Of a DNA stretch of 64,000 nt, positions 54,491 to 64,000 are shown one piece after another. Every line of letters starts with the position of its first letter. Positions within the stretch are counted from its first letter, which is position 1. The DNA lies in NCBI GenBank assembly GCA_004799545.1, contig SSMU01000009.1, positions 1-64,000 on the forward strand. Reading direction: 5' to 3'. The DNA is from Phenylobacterium sp. (lineage in GTDB: Bacteria; Pseudomonadota; Alphaproteobacteria; Caulobacterales; Caulobacteraceae). The notes under the pieces are model-generated. The model saw only the letters and a program-made list of their open reading frames with translations. It was not told where the DNA came from and did no database searches. The position numbers were made by a program, and so were the translations under genes.

Positions 54491-55464
54491 AGCCCCGCGC
54501 CCTCCTCCAGGCCGAGCATCAGGTTGAGGTTCTGGACGCAGGCGCCCGAGGCGCCCTTGCCCAGGTTGTCCAAGAGCGCCACCAGCCGCGCCTGGCCGCG
54601 GGCCGGATTGCCGAACACGAAGAGGCGCATCCGGTTGGTGCCGTTCAGCCCCTCCGGATCGAGCCCGGCCACATAGCCCCCGGCCCCGGCCCGCGCCTGG
54701 GCCAGCTCGGCGCACTCCGCCGCCGAGGCCACCTCCACGAACCGCTCGCCGGCGTAGTAGTCGGCCAGCGCCTCGCGCAGCCGCTCCGGCTCCGGCGTGG
54801 AAGGCAGCGCCCAGAGCTGCAGCGGGACCTCGACGATCATCCCCTGGGCGTAGCGGCCCACCGCGGGCGCGAACAGCGGCGGATGGTCCAAGCCCGTGCG
54901 CAGCTGCATCTCCGGCACATGCTTGTGGGTCAGCGCCAGGCCGTAGGTGCGGTAGGCGTCGGCCACGCCCTCCGGCGCCGGGCCCTCCATCTCCGCGATC
55001 AGCCCCTTGCCGCCGCCGGTGTAGCCGGACACCGCGTTGCAGGTGACCGGCCAGTCGGTGGGGATGAAGCCGCTGTCGATCAGCGGCCGAACCAGGGCGA
55101 TGAAGCCGGTCGAATAGCAGCCGGGATTGCTCACCCGCTTCGAGGCGCTGATCGCCTCGCGCTGGCCCTTGGCGAGTTCCGGGAAGCCGAACGCCCAGCC
55201 GGGCGCCACCCGGTGCGCCGTCGACGGATCGACCACGCGGACGCTGTTGGAGGTGATCAGCTCCACCGCCTCGCGCGCCGCGTCGTCCGGCAGGCACAGC
55301 ACCACCGCGTCGACGCCGTTCAGCAGCTCGGCGCGGGCCTGCGGGTCCTTGCGCTTCGCCGGGTCGATGGAGACCAGCTGCAGGTCGCGCCGGGCCGCCA
55401 GCCGCTCCCGAATCTGCAGGCCGGTGGTGCCGGCTTCGCCGTCGATGAAGATGGTGTGGGCCAT
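54487..55464 (-). CDS. argC: N-acetyl-gamma-glutamyl-phosphate reductase (type 2)
   Basis: MAHTIFIDGEAGTTGLQIRERL; VSNPGCYSTGFIALVRPL catalytic Cys. Confidence 0.95.
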   Translation of the reverse strand: MAHTIFIDGEAGTTGLQIRERLAARRDLQLVSIDPAKRKDPQARAELLNGVDAVVLCLPDDAAREAVELITSNSVRVVDPSTAHRVAPGWAFGFPELAKGQREAISASKRVSNPGCYSTGFIALVRPLIDSGFIPTDWPVTCNAVSGYTGGGKGLIAEMEGPAPEGVADAYRTYGLALTHKHVPEMQLRTGLDHPPLFAPAVGRYAQGMIVEVPLQLWALPSTPEPERLREALADYYAGERFVEVASAAECAELAQARAGAGGYVAGLDPEGLNGTNRMRLFVFGNPARGQARLVALLDNLGKGASGACVQNLNLMLGLEEGAGL

Positions 55465-55541
55465 GGTCCGGTCCGAAAAGAGAAAGGGCGCTCCGGTCTC
55501 CCGAAGCGCCCTGATCCGTTCGCGAGCTTTCGCTCCGCGGC

Positions 55542-56030
55542 TTAGCGCTTCGAGAACTGGAAGCTGCGTCGGGCCTTGGCCTTGCCGTACTTCTTCCGCT
55601 CGACGATCCGCGGGTCGCGGGTGAGCAGGCCGTGCGGCTTCAGCGCCGCCCGCAGGCCCGGCTCGTAATAGGTCAGCGCCTTGGAGATGGCGTGGCGGAT
55701 CGCGCCGGCCTGGCCGGAGAGGCCGGAGCCTTCGACCGTGGCGATCACGTCGAACTGGCCGGCGCGGTCGCTGAGCTGGAACGGCTGGGCGAGCATCATC
55801 CGCAGCACGGGACGGGCGAAGTAGACCTCCTCGTCGCGGCCGTTGATGGTGATCTTGCCCTTGCCCGGCTTGATCCAGACGCGGGCGATGGCGTTCTTCC
55901 GCTTGCCGGTCGCATAGGCGCGGCCCTGGGCGTCGATCTTCGGCTCGCGGACGATCTCTTCCGAGGCCTGCGTGCCCATGCCCTTCAGGGCGTCGAAGCC
56001 TTGGGCCTCGGGGGTGGGGGATTCCGACAT
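55542..56030 (-). CDS. rpsI: 30S ribosomal protein S9
   Basis: [52 protein letters not shown]. Confidence 0.98.
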   Translation of the reverse strand: MSESPTPEAQGFDALKGMGTQASEEIVREPKIDAQGRAYATGKRKNAIARVWIKPGKGKITINGRDEEVYFARPVLRMMLAQPFQLSDRAGQFDVIATVEGSGLSGQAGAIRHAISKALTYYEPGLRAALKPHGLLTRDPRIVERKKYGKAKARRSFQFSKR

Positions 56031-56035
56031 CGCTC

Positions 56036-56509
56036 TTACGCGCTCCGCACGTTCTTGGCGTTCAGATCGGCGAACGCGATGGCTTCGGGGTTCTGCGCCT
56101 CATGGGGATGCGCGTCGCCGGTGTAGATGCGCAGGTGCGTCATCTGCTTGCGGGCGAGCGGGCTTTCCTTGGGCAGCATGCGCTCGACGGCCTTCTCGAG
56201 CACGCGCTCGGGATACTTGCCGCCGAGGATCTGGCCGGCGGTGCGCTGCTTGACGCCCCCCGGGTGGCCGGTGTGCCAGTAGAACACCTTGTCCGACAGC
56301 TTCTTGCCGGTGAACCGCACCTTGTCGGCGTTGAGCACGACGACGAAGTCGCCGCAGTCGACGTGCGGGGTGTAGTCGGGCCGGTGCTTGCCGCGAAGAC
56401 GCATAGCGATGAACGAAGCCAGGCGGCCGACCACGGCGTCCTTGGCGTCGATCACGATCCACTTCTTCTCGACCTCGGCGGGCTTCAGCGAAGCCGTGGT
56501 CTTCATCAT
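56036..56509 (-). CDS. rplM: 50S ribosomal protein L13
   Basis: [56 protein letters not shown]. Confidence 0.98.
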   Translation of the reverse strand: MMKTTASLKPAEVEKKWIVIDAKDAVVGRLASFIAMRLRGKHRPDYTPHVDCGDFVVVLNADKVRFTGKKLSDKVFYWHTGHPGGVKQRTAGQILGGKYPERVLEKAVERMLPKESPLARKQMTHLRIYTGDAHPHEAQNPEAIAFADLNAKNVRSA

Positions 56510-56656
56510 GGGAAAGGTCCGTAATAGCTGTCGGGACGGATGGCCGCCCCGAGGTGAGCGGCGCATATGCCGACATCGCGCGAGAGTGTCAACTCGCGAT
56601 CACGGGCAAAGCGTCAGAGATTTGAATTCGCTCAATTTTCCGAGCAGGGTAAAATA

Positions 56657-57283
56657 CTACCTCGGCCGAGCCGCCTCGTCCTTCAGGTAGTTGGCGCTCA
56701 GCGTCTTCATCGCCTGCGCCTTGGGCAGCAGCGTCGGGTAGAACTGCACGAAGGTGGTGTCGACCGCCGCGTGGGCCTCGTGGCAGGCGATGCAGCCCGC
56801 CTTGGCGGGGATCATCGCGGCGGGCTTCTCGCCCTGGAAGCCGAAGAACGCCCAGCCGCCGGTGTCCTTGAAGCGCGCCACGTCCTTCACGTGCACCTCG
56901 TTGGCCATTCGGATGGCCTGGAAATGGCCGCGCTTGTTGATCGAGCCGTTCTGTGTCGCCAGGCGGGCCTCCAGCACCATCACCGTCTTGTCGGGCCAGG
57001 TCCCGGTCTTCTGAAAGACGTCATAGGCCTCGCGGTTGACGAACACGCTGTCGAACATGTGCATGTTCGGATCGTCGGAACCCTCGGAGTAGGACATGTC
57101 CATGCCCGTGGAGAGGTAGATCCAGGTCCGATAGTCGGCGGGAAATTCCATCTTGCCGTCGGCGGTGTAGCGGACAGGCCCCTCAGGCGCCGCAGCCCGC
57201 GAGGCGGCCGCGACCATCAGGCCGCCGGCCAGCGCAATGGCGCCGGCCATGATGAACAGCTGAAGACGCGCTTTCCGGGTCAT
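56657..57283 (-). CDS. cytochrome P460 family protein
   Basis: FPADYRTWIYLSTGMDMSY; CIACHEAHAAVDTTFVQFYPTL heme-binding CxxCH. Confidence 0.92.
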   Translation of the reverse strand: MTRKARLQLFIMAGAIALAGGLMVAAASRAAAPEGPVRYTADGKMEFPADYRTWIYLSTGMDMSYSEGSDDPNMHMFDSVFVNREAYDVFQKTGTWPDKTVMVLEARLATQNGSINKRGHFQAIRMANEVHVKDVARFKDTGGWAFFGFQGEKPAAMIPAKAGCIACHEAHAAVDTTFVQFYPTLLPKAQAMKTLSANYLKDEAARPR

Positions 57284-57380
57284 CGCCCACCCCCTAGGTC
57301 GCTCTGCAAGTGAGTCCTTGTCGCGCCGAGGCGGCTGGGCCGCAATGACGGCTATCCCTCTTTTCCAGCCACGGCCGGGG

Positions 57381-58412
57381 TCAGACGCGCCGCACCCGCC
57401 AGGCGAAGGCGACCGCTAGGCTGAAGACCGCCGCCGCCATCAGCTGGTGGATCATGCCGAGCGCGAAGGGCACGGCGGCCATCAGGGTGGCGATCCCCAG
57501 CAGGGCCTGGATGATCACCGCCCCGGCCACGACCGCGCCCAGCACCTTGCTCTCCTGCGCCAGATGGCTGGTCCGCCAAGCCATGACCGCCATCGCGACG
57601 GCCACGATGAGCACCAGGTAGGCGACCATCCGGTGATCGGCCTGCACGGCGCCCAGGCTGTGGGCGAGCGTGCCCCAGAGCCCCGCCCCCGCGTAGTCCG
57701 CGGGCCACAGTCGGCCGTTGAACAGCGGCCAGTCATTGTAGACCAGGCCCGCGTGGTTGCCGGCCACGAGCGCCCCCAGCAGCACCTGCAGATAGATCAG
57801 GCCCACGAGCCAGAGCGCGCGGGCGCCCCAGGAGCTGGGCAGGGTCTGCCGCGCCCAGCCGGCCCAGGCGTCGAGCCCCGTCCAGACCAGGGCCCCGAGC
57901 AGGGCGAAGGCCAGGCCCAGGTGGATCATCAGCCGCTCCGGCGCGACATAGACCCGGCCCTCCAGCCCGCTCGCCACCATCCACCAGCCGACCAGGCCCT
58001 GCAGCCCGCCCAGGACGAAGAGGATCGCCAGCCGCCAGGCCATCCGCCGGTTGATCTGCCTGCGCCAGGCAAACCAGACGAACGGCACGAAGAACGCCAC
58101 CCCCAGCAGCCGGCCGAGCAGTCGGTGCGACCACTCCCACCAATAGAGCGACTGGAATTCGCCAAGGCTCATGCCGCGGTTCAGCAGCCGGTACTGCGGG
58201 ATCTGCTGGTAGCGGGCGAACTCGGCCTGCCACTCGGCGAGGCCCATCGGCGGGATCACGCCCTTGATCGGCTTCCACTCGGTGATCGACAGCCCCGACC
58301 CAGTCAGCCGCGTCGCCCCGCCGACCACCACCATGGCGGTGACCAGGGCCGCCACCGCGAACAGCCAGATGGCCACGGCGCGCGTACGGTCGGATTTCAG
58401 GAAGGACGTCAT
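57381..58412 (-). CDS. ctaA: heme A synthase (COX15/CtaA)
   Basis: VGGATRLTGSGLSITEWKPIKGVIPPMGLAEWQAEF; EWSHRLLGRLLG; HQLMAAAVFSLA. Confidence 0.96.
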   Translation of the reverse strand: MTSFLKSDRTRAVAIWLFAVAALVTAMVVVGGATRLTGSGLSITEWKPIKGVIPPMGLAEWQAEFARYQQIPQYRLLNRGMSLGEFQSLYWWEWSHRLLGRLLGVAFFVPFVWFAWRRQINRRMAWRLAILFVLGGLQGLVGWWMVASGLEGRVYVAPERLMIHLGLAFALLGALVWTGLDAWAGWARQTLPSSWGARALWLVGLIYLQVLLGALVAGNHAGLVYNDWPLFNGRLWPADYAGAGLWGTLAHSLGAVQADHRMVAYLVLIVAVAMAVMAWRTSHLAQESKVLGAVVAGAVIIQALLGIATLMAAVPFALGMIHQLMAAAVFSLAVAFAWRVRRV

Positions 58413-58517
58413 GGACCCGGCTTAAAGGCTCCAATCGGGCGGAACCAGGGCGGCTAACGCCAAACGCGCCCCGCGTCCATGCTTCCGCCGGCCGTCGGCG
58501 CCCGCTATGAGGCCGCC

Positions 58518-58715
58518 ATGAGCGCGCGCGTCCGCAAGCTGATCGGCATGGTCGGCATCCTGGTGTTCCTGACCGCCTACGTGGTGGCGGTCGCCACCCT
58601 GGGCGATCGGCTGCCGAAGCTGTGGTTCGTCCAGGTGCTCTATTACAGCGTGGCCGGCATCGTCTGGGGCCTTCCCCTGTTCCCGCTGATCAGCTGGATG
58701 AACCGCGGGCGCTAG
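58518..58715 (+). CDS. DUF2842 domain-containing small membrane protein
   Basis: MSARVRKLIGMVGILVFLTAYVVAVATLGDRLPKLWFVQVLYYSVAGIVWGLPLFPLISWM. Confidence 0.88.
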   Translation: MSARVRKLIGMVGILVFLTAYVVAVATLGDRLPKLWFVQVLYYSVAGIVWGLPLFPLISWMNRGR

Positions 58716-58716
58716 A

Positions 58717-59799
58717 TCACTGCGGCTTGGGATAGACGATCGTGAGGCGGGCGCGAGCATGCGCCGGTGACTGTCCGTCGGGTAAAGGGGCGGCGCTGAT
58801 GTAGTGATCCTTCGCCATCCGGAGCGCCGAGTCGTCAAAACCCCAGCCGACGGGAAACGCCGAGAACACGGTGCAGTCGTTGAGCGCGCCATCGTCGTTG
58901 ACGCGACAATCGACGACCGCGGCTCCCGGCACGCCCGCCCGGGCAGCCGCATCTGGATAGTAGCCGCCTGGTGGGCCGAGCCCGGCGACCGCATGTGTGG
59001 TCTTGTAGAGCACCTGGCGATCCGGGGGCTCGACCGGAATGACGCGCGGAGGTCCCCCAGGCCAATCATCCTCGTCTGCCAGGGACCGCGCGGCGAAATC
59101 CACCTCGAATGTCCACCAGAGTTCCGCCTGCTCAGATGCGCCCGGCGGCAAGGGCGCGGCGGTCATCCAACCGCGCGCCGCCATCCGCAGCACGGCGTCG
59201 CCGAAGCCAAGACTGGGCGCGGTGTCCCAAACCAACCGACATGCCTTCAGCTTGAGGTCCGCCGCGACCTGGCATTGGATGGTTACGTGGCCACCCTGAT
59301 CCAGAAGAAGCGCGCGGTCAGGCCAGTATGGACCCGCCGGAGCGAACTTGCGGAAACGCCGCTCCGGAATTTTATACACCGCTTCGCGGTGACGCTCGTC
59401 CGCCGCCTCGGCCGGAAGAGCAAAGCGGATCGGAATGCGCACCCCGTGGGCCTGCGCCTCGGAACAAGGTGGGGTCGTGCGGATCAAGCCGGCGAGCTTC
59501 AAGGCGGCCGCGCCGAATTCGTATTGCGCTGGATCTTCAGACTCGACGACGCAGCCGGCCAGCGATCCATCCGCTTGAGCAGCGCACTGCAGGATCGCCA
59601 AACCCTTCACGCCATCCTTCCGCGCCTTAGCCGGATAGGCAGCGATCATGTCGTCGGCTGAAGGTACGCGGGTCCAACTCGGAGAGGGGCAGGACGTCTC
59701 GGCGAGCGCGCGAGCGCTCACCAAACTGAAGATCGCCGACGCTAAGGCCACCCTGGCCAGCGGCGCCGCCCCAGCTATCCTGGAAATCTTCATGCCCAT
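58717..59799 (-). CDS. exported protein with three TonB C-terminal-like repeats
   Basis: Signal peptide; three segments of the form AAYPAKARKDGVKGLAILQCAAQADGSLAGC / YWPDRALLLDQGGHVTIQCQVAADLKLKAC / YYPDAAARAGVPGAAVVDCRVNDDGALNDC. Confidence 0.78.
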   Translation of the reverse strand: MGMKISRIAGAAPLARVALASAIFSLVSARALAETSCPSPSWTRVPSADDMIAAYPAKARKDGVKGLAILQCAAQADGSLAGCVVESEDPAQYEFGAAALKLAGLIRTTPPCSEAQAHGVRIPIRFALPAEAADERHREAVYKIPERRFRKFAPAGPYWPDRALLLDQGGHVTIQCQVAADLKLKACRLVWDTAPSLGFGDAVLRMAARGWMTAAPLPPGASEQAELWWTFEVDFAARSLADEDDWPGGPPRVIPVEPPDRQVLYKTTHAVAGLGPPGGYYPDAAARAGVPGAAVVDCRVNDDGALNDCTVFSAFPVGWGFDDSALRMAKDHYISAAPLPDGQSPAHARARLTIVYPKPQ

Positions 59800-59880
59800 C
59801 CCCACACGACTTCGCGGCCAATTTAGCGTTTGCCGCCGCACCGCAAGCGGCTAGAAGACCGCCCTCGCCGCCTGGGCCCG

Positions 59881-59957
<77 letters not shown>

Positions 59958-59986
59958 GCGGCCCGGCGGCGAGACTTCCCGAGAGC

Positions 59987-61252
59987 TCAGGCGTCGTCGC
60001 GCAAGGGCGCAGCGACCACGGCGTCCGACGCCGACATGCCGAGCGCGTCGGCGAGCTTGGCGTCCCAGCCGTAGTGGTCGGCGGCGAAGCGCACCTCGCC
60101 CTGGTCGACATAGGCCGTCTCATAGACCAGGCGCACGGGCACGTCGGCGCCCAGCGACACCGAGCCGGTTTCGCCGGTGGCCAGGCGGTCGTCGAAGCGG
60201 TCCGCGGCGCCGAAGGCGTCGGCCACGATACGGGCGAAGCCCACGGCGTCCTCAACCCGGATACAGCCGTGGCTGAGGTTGCGGTTGCTGCGATCGAAGG
60301 CCGCCTGCACCGGCGTGTCGTGGAGGTAGATCGCCTGGTCGTCGTTGAGGTCGAACTTCACGCGGCCAAGGGCGGAGTCGGGACCCGGGTCCTGCACGAC
60401 GCGACCGTTGACCAGGCGCATATCGTGGCGGGCCATGTAGCCCGCGCCCTTCGGCAGGATCTCGCGCTTGGCGATGTCCGGCGGCACGGTCCAGCCGGGA
60501 TTGGTGACGATCCGCCGGAAGCTTGCCTGCAGCAGAGGCGTCTCGTGGCCGGGCGCGCCCGCCACAACCTTGCGGGAATCCAGCAGGATGCCGTCCTTGA
60601 AGAACCAGAGCCTGGTCGCGGCGACATTGACGTCGATCCGCGTCGGGGCCGCGCCGCGGGCCAGCCAGCGGCGCCGTTCCAGGTTCAGCGCCAGGGTGCG
60701 CGCCTTCAAGTCGAGCGCCTTGGACCCCGGATGCCGCCCGGCGGCCGCGCGGGCCTGCAGATAGGCCTCCGACAGGGTGCGGTAGTCGTCATCCTGCGGG
60801 GCGAGGCTGGCGAGCCAGGGGCCGAGCCGGTCCTCGCGCAGCGCCTGGGCAAGCTCGGCGTCCAGGGGCCGGCGGTTGGTCTCCAGGCTGAACACCACAT
60901 TCAGGCGCCGGGGATCGACCATGCCGAGCGCCAGGGCGCGGGCGTAGGTCAGGGCGATGCGGTTGAGCCGCGTCGCGTCGCCGGGACCGGCGGCCTCGAC
61001 CGCACGGGCCAGGTCGGAGGCGTCCAGGCCGTGGGCGTCGGCATGGCGCAGCGCCGTGGCCAGGGCGGCGGCGCTGGCCGGCGTCCAGGCGGCGGCGACG
61101 GGCGCGGCCGCGACGGTCTGGGATTGGGCGAGCACAGCGGTGGGAAGGCCGCCCAAGGTCAAGGCCGCCAGGGCGGTGAGGCCCAAGCTGTTGTGGCGGA
61201 ATATCTTTCGGCGGGCGGCGAACATCGCCACCGGAAACTCCGGCGGCGCCAT
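59987..61252 (-). CDS. L,D-transpeptidase family protein (YkuD catalytic domain)
   Basis: [32 protein letters not shown] catalytic motif; N-terminal peptidoglycan-binding-like region. Confidence 0.92.
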   Translation of the reverse strand: MAPPEFPVAMFAARRKIFRHNSLGLTALAALTLGGLPTAVLAQSQTVAAAPVAAAWTPASAAALATALRHADAHGLDASDLARAVEAAGPGDATRLNRIALTYARALALGMVDPRRLNVVFSLETNRRPLDAELAQALREDRLGPWLASLAPQDDDYRTLSEAYLQARAAAGRHPGSKALDLKARTLALNLERRRWLARGAAPTRIDVNVAATRLWFFKDGILLDSRKVVAGAPGHETPLLQASFRRIVTNPGWTVPPDIAKREILPKGAGYMARHDMRLVNGRVVQDPGPDSALGRVKFDLNDDQAIYLHDTPVQAAFDRSNRNLSHGCIRVEDAVGFARIVADAFGAADRFDDRLATGETGSVSLGADVPVRLVYETAYVDQGEVRFAADHYGWDAKLADALGMSASDAVVAAPLRDDA

Positions 61253-61294
61253 CGGGATGCAACAGCCGAGCTTCAGCGCGAACGATTTCCGGCC

Positions 61295-61705
61295 TTACCG
61301 CGCCAGCACGGCGTCCAGTCGCTGCTTGACGCTCTCCAGCTCGTCCAGGATCTCCAGCAGCCGGTCGCGGCCGATCCGGTCGGCGTGGAGGTCGCTCGGG
61401 AGCGCGTTGTCGGGCGCCGCTGCGATCGTCGAGGCGCCCTCGCCCGATGCGACCAGGCGCTTGGCGCCCTCCTCGCGATACAGTCGCTGGACGCCCTTGA
61501 TCGTGTAGCCCTCGTCGTGCAGCAGGCGGCGCACGCCCTTCAGCACGGCGATGTCGCCGGGCCGATAGAATCGGCGGCCGCCGGCCCGCTTCATGGGCCG
61601 GATGAAGGCGAACTTGGTTTCCCAGAAGCGCAGCACATGTTGCGGCACATTCAGCTCGTCGGCCGCCTCGGAAATGGTCCGAAAGGCTTCCGGGCCCTTG
61701 GCCAC
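61295..61705 (-). CDS. MerR family transcriptional regulator
   Basis: [48 protein letters not shown]. Confidence 0.93.
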   Translation of the reverse strand: MAKGPEAFRTISEAADELNVPQHVLRFWETKFAFIRPMKRAGGRRFYRPGDIAVLKGVRRLLHDEGYTIKGVQRLYREEGAKRLVASGEGASTIAAAPDNALPSDLHADRIGRDRLLEILDELESVKQRLDAVLAR

Positions 61706-61720
61706 GAGCCTAGCGGGTCC

Positions 61721-62023
61721 TCACCGCGCCAGCGCCCGGTCGACCCGGGCCTTCATCACCTGCGAGGCGCGGAATCCGATCACCCGGCGGGGTTCGATCG
61801 CCGCCGGCTCACCGGTCTTGGGATTGCGGCCCATGCGGGCCCGCTTGGCGCGCACCTGGAACACGCCGAAGCCCGAGAGCTTGACCTGTTCACCGCGCTC
61901 CAGCGCCTGGGACATGAGCTCGAGGACGCGCTCGACCAACTCGCCACAGTCCTGGCGGGTCAGTCCCACTTCCTCGTGGACCGCCTCACAGAGATCGGCC
62001 CGCGTCACGGTTTCACCCTTCAT
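61721..62023 (-). CDS. ihfA: integration host factor subunit alpha
   Basis: VTRADLCEAVHEEVGLTRQDCGELVERVLELM...KLSGFGVFQVRAKRARMGRNPKTGEPAAIEPRRVIGFRAS. Confidence 0.95.
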   Translation of the reverse strand: MKGETVTRADLCEAVHEEVGLTRQDCGELVERVLELMSQALERGEQVKLSGFGVFQVRAKRARMGRNPKTGEPAAIEPRRVIGFRASQVMKARVDRALAR

Positions 62024-62140
62024 GCTCGCCCGTTCCCCCGAAGCGATTTGTGCAGCCTGCCCTGATTGTCTCATTAGGTCAAAGACTTCAAGCTCTGGTT
62101 TGCGGTCCGTGCTTAACGGCCCCAAATCGCTTGGCCGGTG

Positions 62141-63121
62141 TCACAAGCGCAGCACGCAGGCGCCCCAGGTCAGGCCGCCGCCCATGGCCTCCAGCAGCAG
62201 CAGCTGGCCGGGCTTCACGCGCCCGTCCTTCACCCCTTGGTCGAGGGCCAGGGGGATCGAAGCCGCCGAGGTGTTGGCGTGCTGGGCGACGGTGGAGATC
62301 ACCTTGTGCTCGTCGATGCCCACCCGCCTGGCGACGCCTTCCAGAATGCGCTGGTTGGCCTGGTGGGGGATGAACCAGTCGACGCTGGCCACCGGGACGC
62401 CCGCGTCCTCCGCCGCGGCGTGGATGGCCTCGGAGATGTTCACCACCGCGTGGCGGAACACCTGGTTGCCCTGCATCCGCAAGAAGCCGCGGGTGCCGGT
62501 GGTGCCCGGGCCGCCGTCCACGAACAGCAGGTCCTGCTTGGTGCCGTCGGCGCGCAGGGCGAAACCCAGGAGGCCGCGGTCGCTCACCGCCCCCTCGCCG
62601 TCCTGCGGCTCCAGCACCACCGCGCCGGCCCCGTCGCCGAACAGCACGCAGGTGCCGCGGTCGTTCCAGTCCATCAGCCGGGTCATGGTCTCCGAGCCGA
62701 TGACCAGGGCGCATTTCGACCGGCCGCGCGCCACGAAGCCGTCGGCCACCGAGAGGGCGTAGACGAAGCCCGAACAGACCGCCTGGACGTCGAAGGCGAT
62801 GCCGATCGGACAGCCCAGCTTGCGCTGCACCAGGGCCGCGGTGGCCGGGAAGGTCAGGTCCGGGGTGGTGGTGGCGACGATGATCAGGTCGACGTCGTCC
62901 GGCGTGCGGCCCGCGGCCTCCAGGGCGCGCTGGGCGGCGATGACCGCGAGGTCGGAGGCCGCCTGGTCGTCGTCGGCCTTGTGGCGCTGGTGGATGCCGG
63001 TGCGCTCGCGGATCCATTCGTCGGAGGTGTCGACGAACATCGCCAGGTCCTGGTTGGTCACCACCTTGTCCGGCAGATAGCCGCCGACGCCGGTCACCAC
63101 GCTACGCAAGACCTTCGTCAC
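62141..63121 (-). CDS. fabH: beta-ketoacyl-ACP synthase III
   Basis: VTGVGGYLPDKVVTNQDLA; DVQAVCSGFVYAL catalytic Cys; WFIPHQANQRILEGVARRVG; QHANTSAASIPLAL. Confidence 0.97.
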   Translation of the reverse strand: MTKVLRSVVTGVGGYLPDKVVTNQDLAMFVDTSDEWIRERTGIHQRHKADDDQAASDLAVIAAQRALEAAGRTPDDVDLIIVATTTPDLTFPATAALVQRKLGCPIGIAFDVQAVCSGFVYALSVADGFVARGRSKCALVIGSETMTRLMDWNDRGTCVLFGDGAGAVVLEPQDGEGAVSDRGLLGFALRADGTKQDLLFVDGGPGTTGTRGFLRMQGNQVFRHAVVNISEAIHAAAEDAGVPVASVDWFIPHQANQRILEGVARRVGIDEHKVISTVAQHANTSAASIPLALDQGVKDGRVKPGQLLLLEAMGGGLTWGACVLRL

Positions 63122-64000
63122 TTAGGCGGCTCCATCGGCAGGCTCGGGACTCGCCTCGGCGAGCGCGGCGGGCAGCCGTCTCATATTGCGTTCGATCTCT
63201 GCGGCGAAGTCGCTTCGGGCCAGATCGGCCGCGACACGGAGCGCCTGGCCGAAGTCGCGGCCGTTCGCCCCGCCGTGGACCTTCAACACCAGGCCATTGA
63301 GGCCGAGGAGAGGCGCGGCGGGTGGTGGGTTCAGCTTCTCACGGAACTTGCCGAGCCCGCCGCGGGCGAGCAGGGCGCCGAGCTTCGCCGCCGGGCTCGA
63401 TGTCAGCGCCGTGCGCAGCTCGCCGGTGATGAAGCGCAGCGCGCCCTCCATGGACTTCAGCGCCACATTGCCGGTGAAGCCGTCGGTGACCACAACGTCC
63501 ACCGCGCCCTTGGTGATGTCGTCGCCCTCCACGAAGCCGCGGTAGTCCATCTCGAAGCCGCCCGCGCGCAGCACCCGGTTGGCCTCGCGCACCTCCTCGT
63601 GGCCCTTCATCTCCTCGGCGCCGACATTGAGCAGGCCGATGCTGGGCCGCGCCTTGCCGTGGGCCGCGCGATGGTAGGCCTCGCCCATGATGGCGAACTC
63701 CACCAGCCGCTCGGCGTCGCAGTCGACGTTGGCGCCCACGTCCAGGAAGGTGGTGGCCCCCTTGGGCGTCGGGATGCTGGTCACCAGGGCCGGCCGGTCG
63801 AGGTCGGCGCTCATCCGCAGGATCAGCATGGAGATGGCCATCAGAGCGCCGGTGTTCCCAGCCGAGACGGCGGCCGCCGCCTCCCCTTCGCGGATCGACT
63901 CCACCGCGTTCCACATGGACGAGCCCTTGCCGCGGCGCATCGCCTGGGCCGGTTTCTCGTCCATGCCGATCACCTTGTCAGCATGGCGGATGGTGACGCG
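63122..64000 (-). CDS. plsX: phosphate acyltransferase PlsX (N-terminus outside window)
   Basis: AVSAGNTGALMAISMLILR; FLDVGANVDCDAERLVEFAIMGEAY; VVTDGFTGNVALKSMEG; adjacent to fabH. Confidence 0.96.
   Translation of the reverse strand, partial: RVTIRHADKVIGMDEKPAQAMRRGKGSSMWNAVESIREGEAAAAVSAGNTGALMAISMLILRMSADLDRPALVTSIPTPKGATTFLDVGANVDCDAERLVEFAIMGEAYHRAAHGKARPSIGLLNVGAEEMKGHEEVREANRVLRAGGFEMDYRGFVEGDDITKGAVDVVVTDGFTGNVALKSMEGALRFITGELRTALTSSPAAKLGALLARGGLGKFREKLNPPPAAPLLGLNGLVLKVHGGANGRDFGQALRVAADLARSDFAAEIERNMRRLPAALAEASPEPADGAA

Overview
High-GC (Caulobacteraceae-like, possibly Phenylobacterium; inferred from gene content only) chromosomal window. Most of it is ordinary housekeeping: clpX/clpP, ndk, an ABC-F ATPase, hldD-hldE-kdsA, cysK-sseA-metC, recJ, glpX, hom, phaC, argC, rpsI-rplM, ctaA, and plsX-fabH-ihfA-merR. 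There are four tRNA genes: Arg-TCT, Pro-TGG, Glu-TTC and Pro-GGG. A cobalt-type nitrile hydratase operon and a PadR/DUF1700/DUF2807 operon are also present. The most unusual content is: (1) a ~2.1 kb lower-GC islet (about 31.52-33.66 kb) next to tRNA-Arg, bounded by an 11-bp direct repeat of the tRNA 3' end (CCTGGCGCGCC) and lacking an integrase, carrying a HIT-domain protein, a translationally coupled unknown protein and a divergent small membrane protein; (2) a family of ~147-bp inverted-repeat elements with palindromic ends and covarying internal hairpins, plus single-arm relatives, some of which run into coding sequence; (3) a DUF559 endonuclease-like gene fitted between an aminotransferase gene and hom with 4-bp overlaps on both sides, with its 3' end made of one of these elements; (4) two large CACGGA/CACGAA hairpin elements, one of which appears to extend a gene by about 100 codons. 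No CRISPR array, rRNA gene, transposase or integrase was seen. All assignments come from reading the sequence and motif memory; no database search was run.
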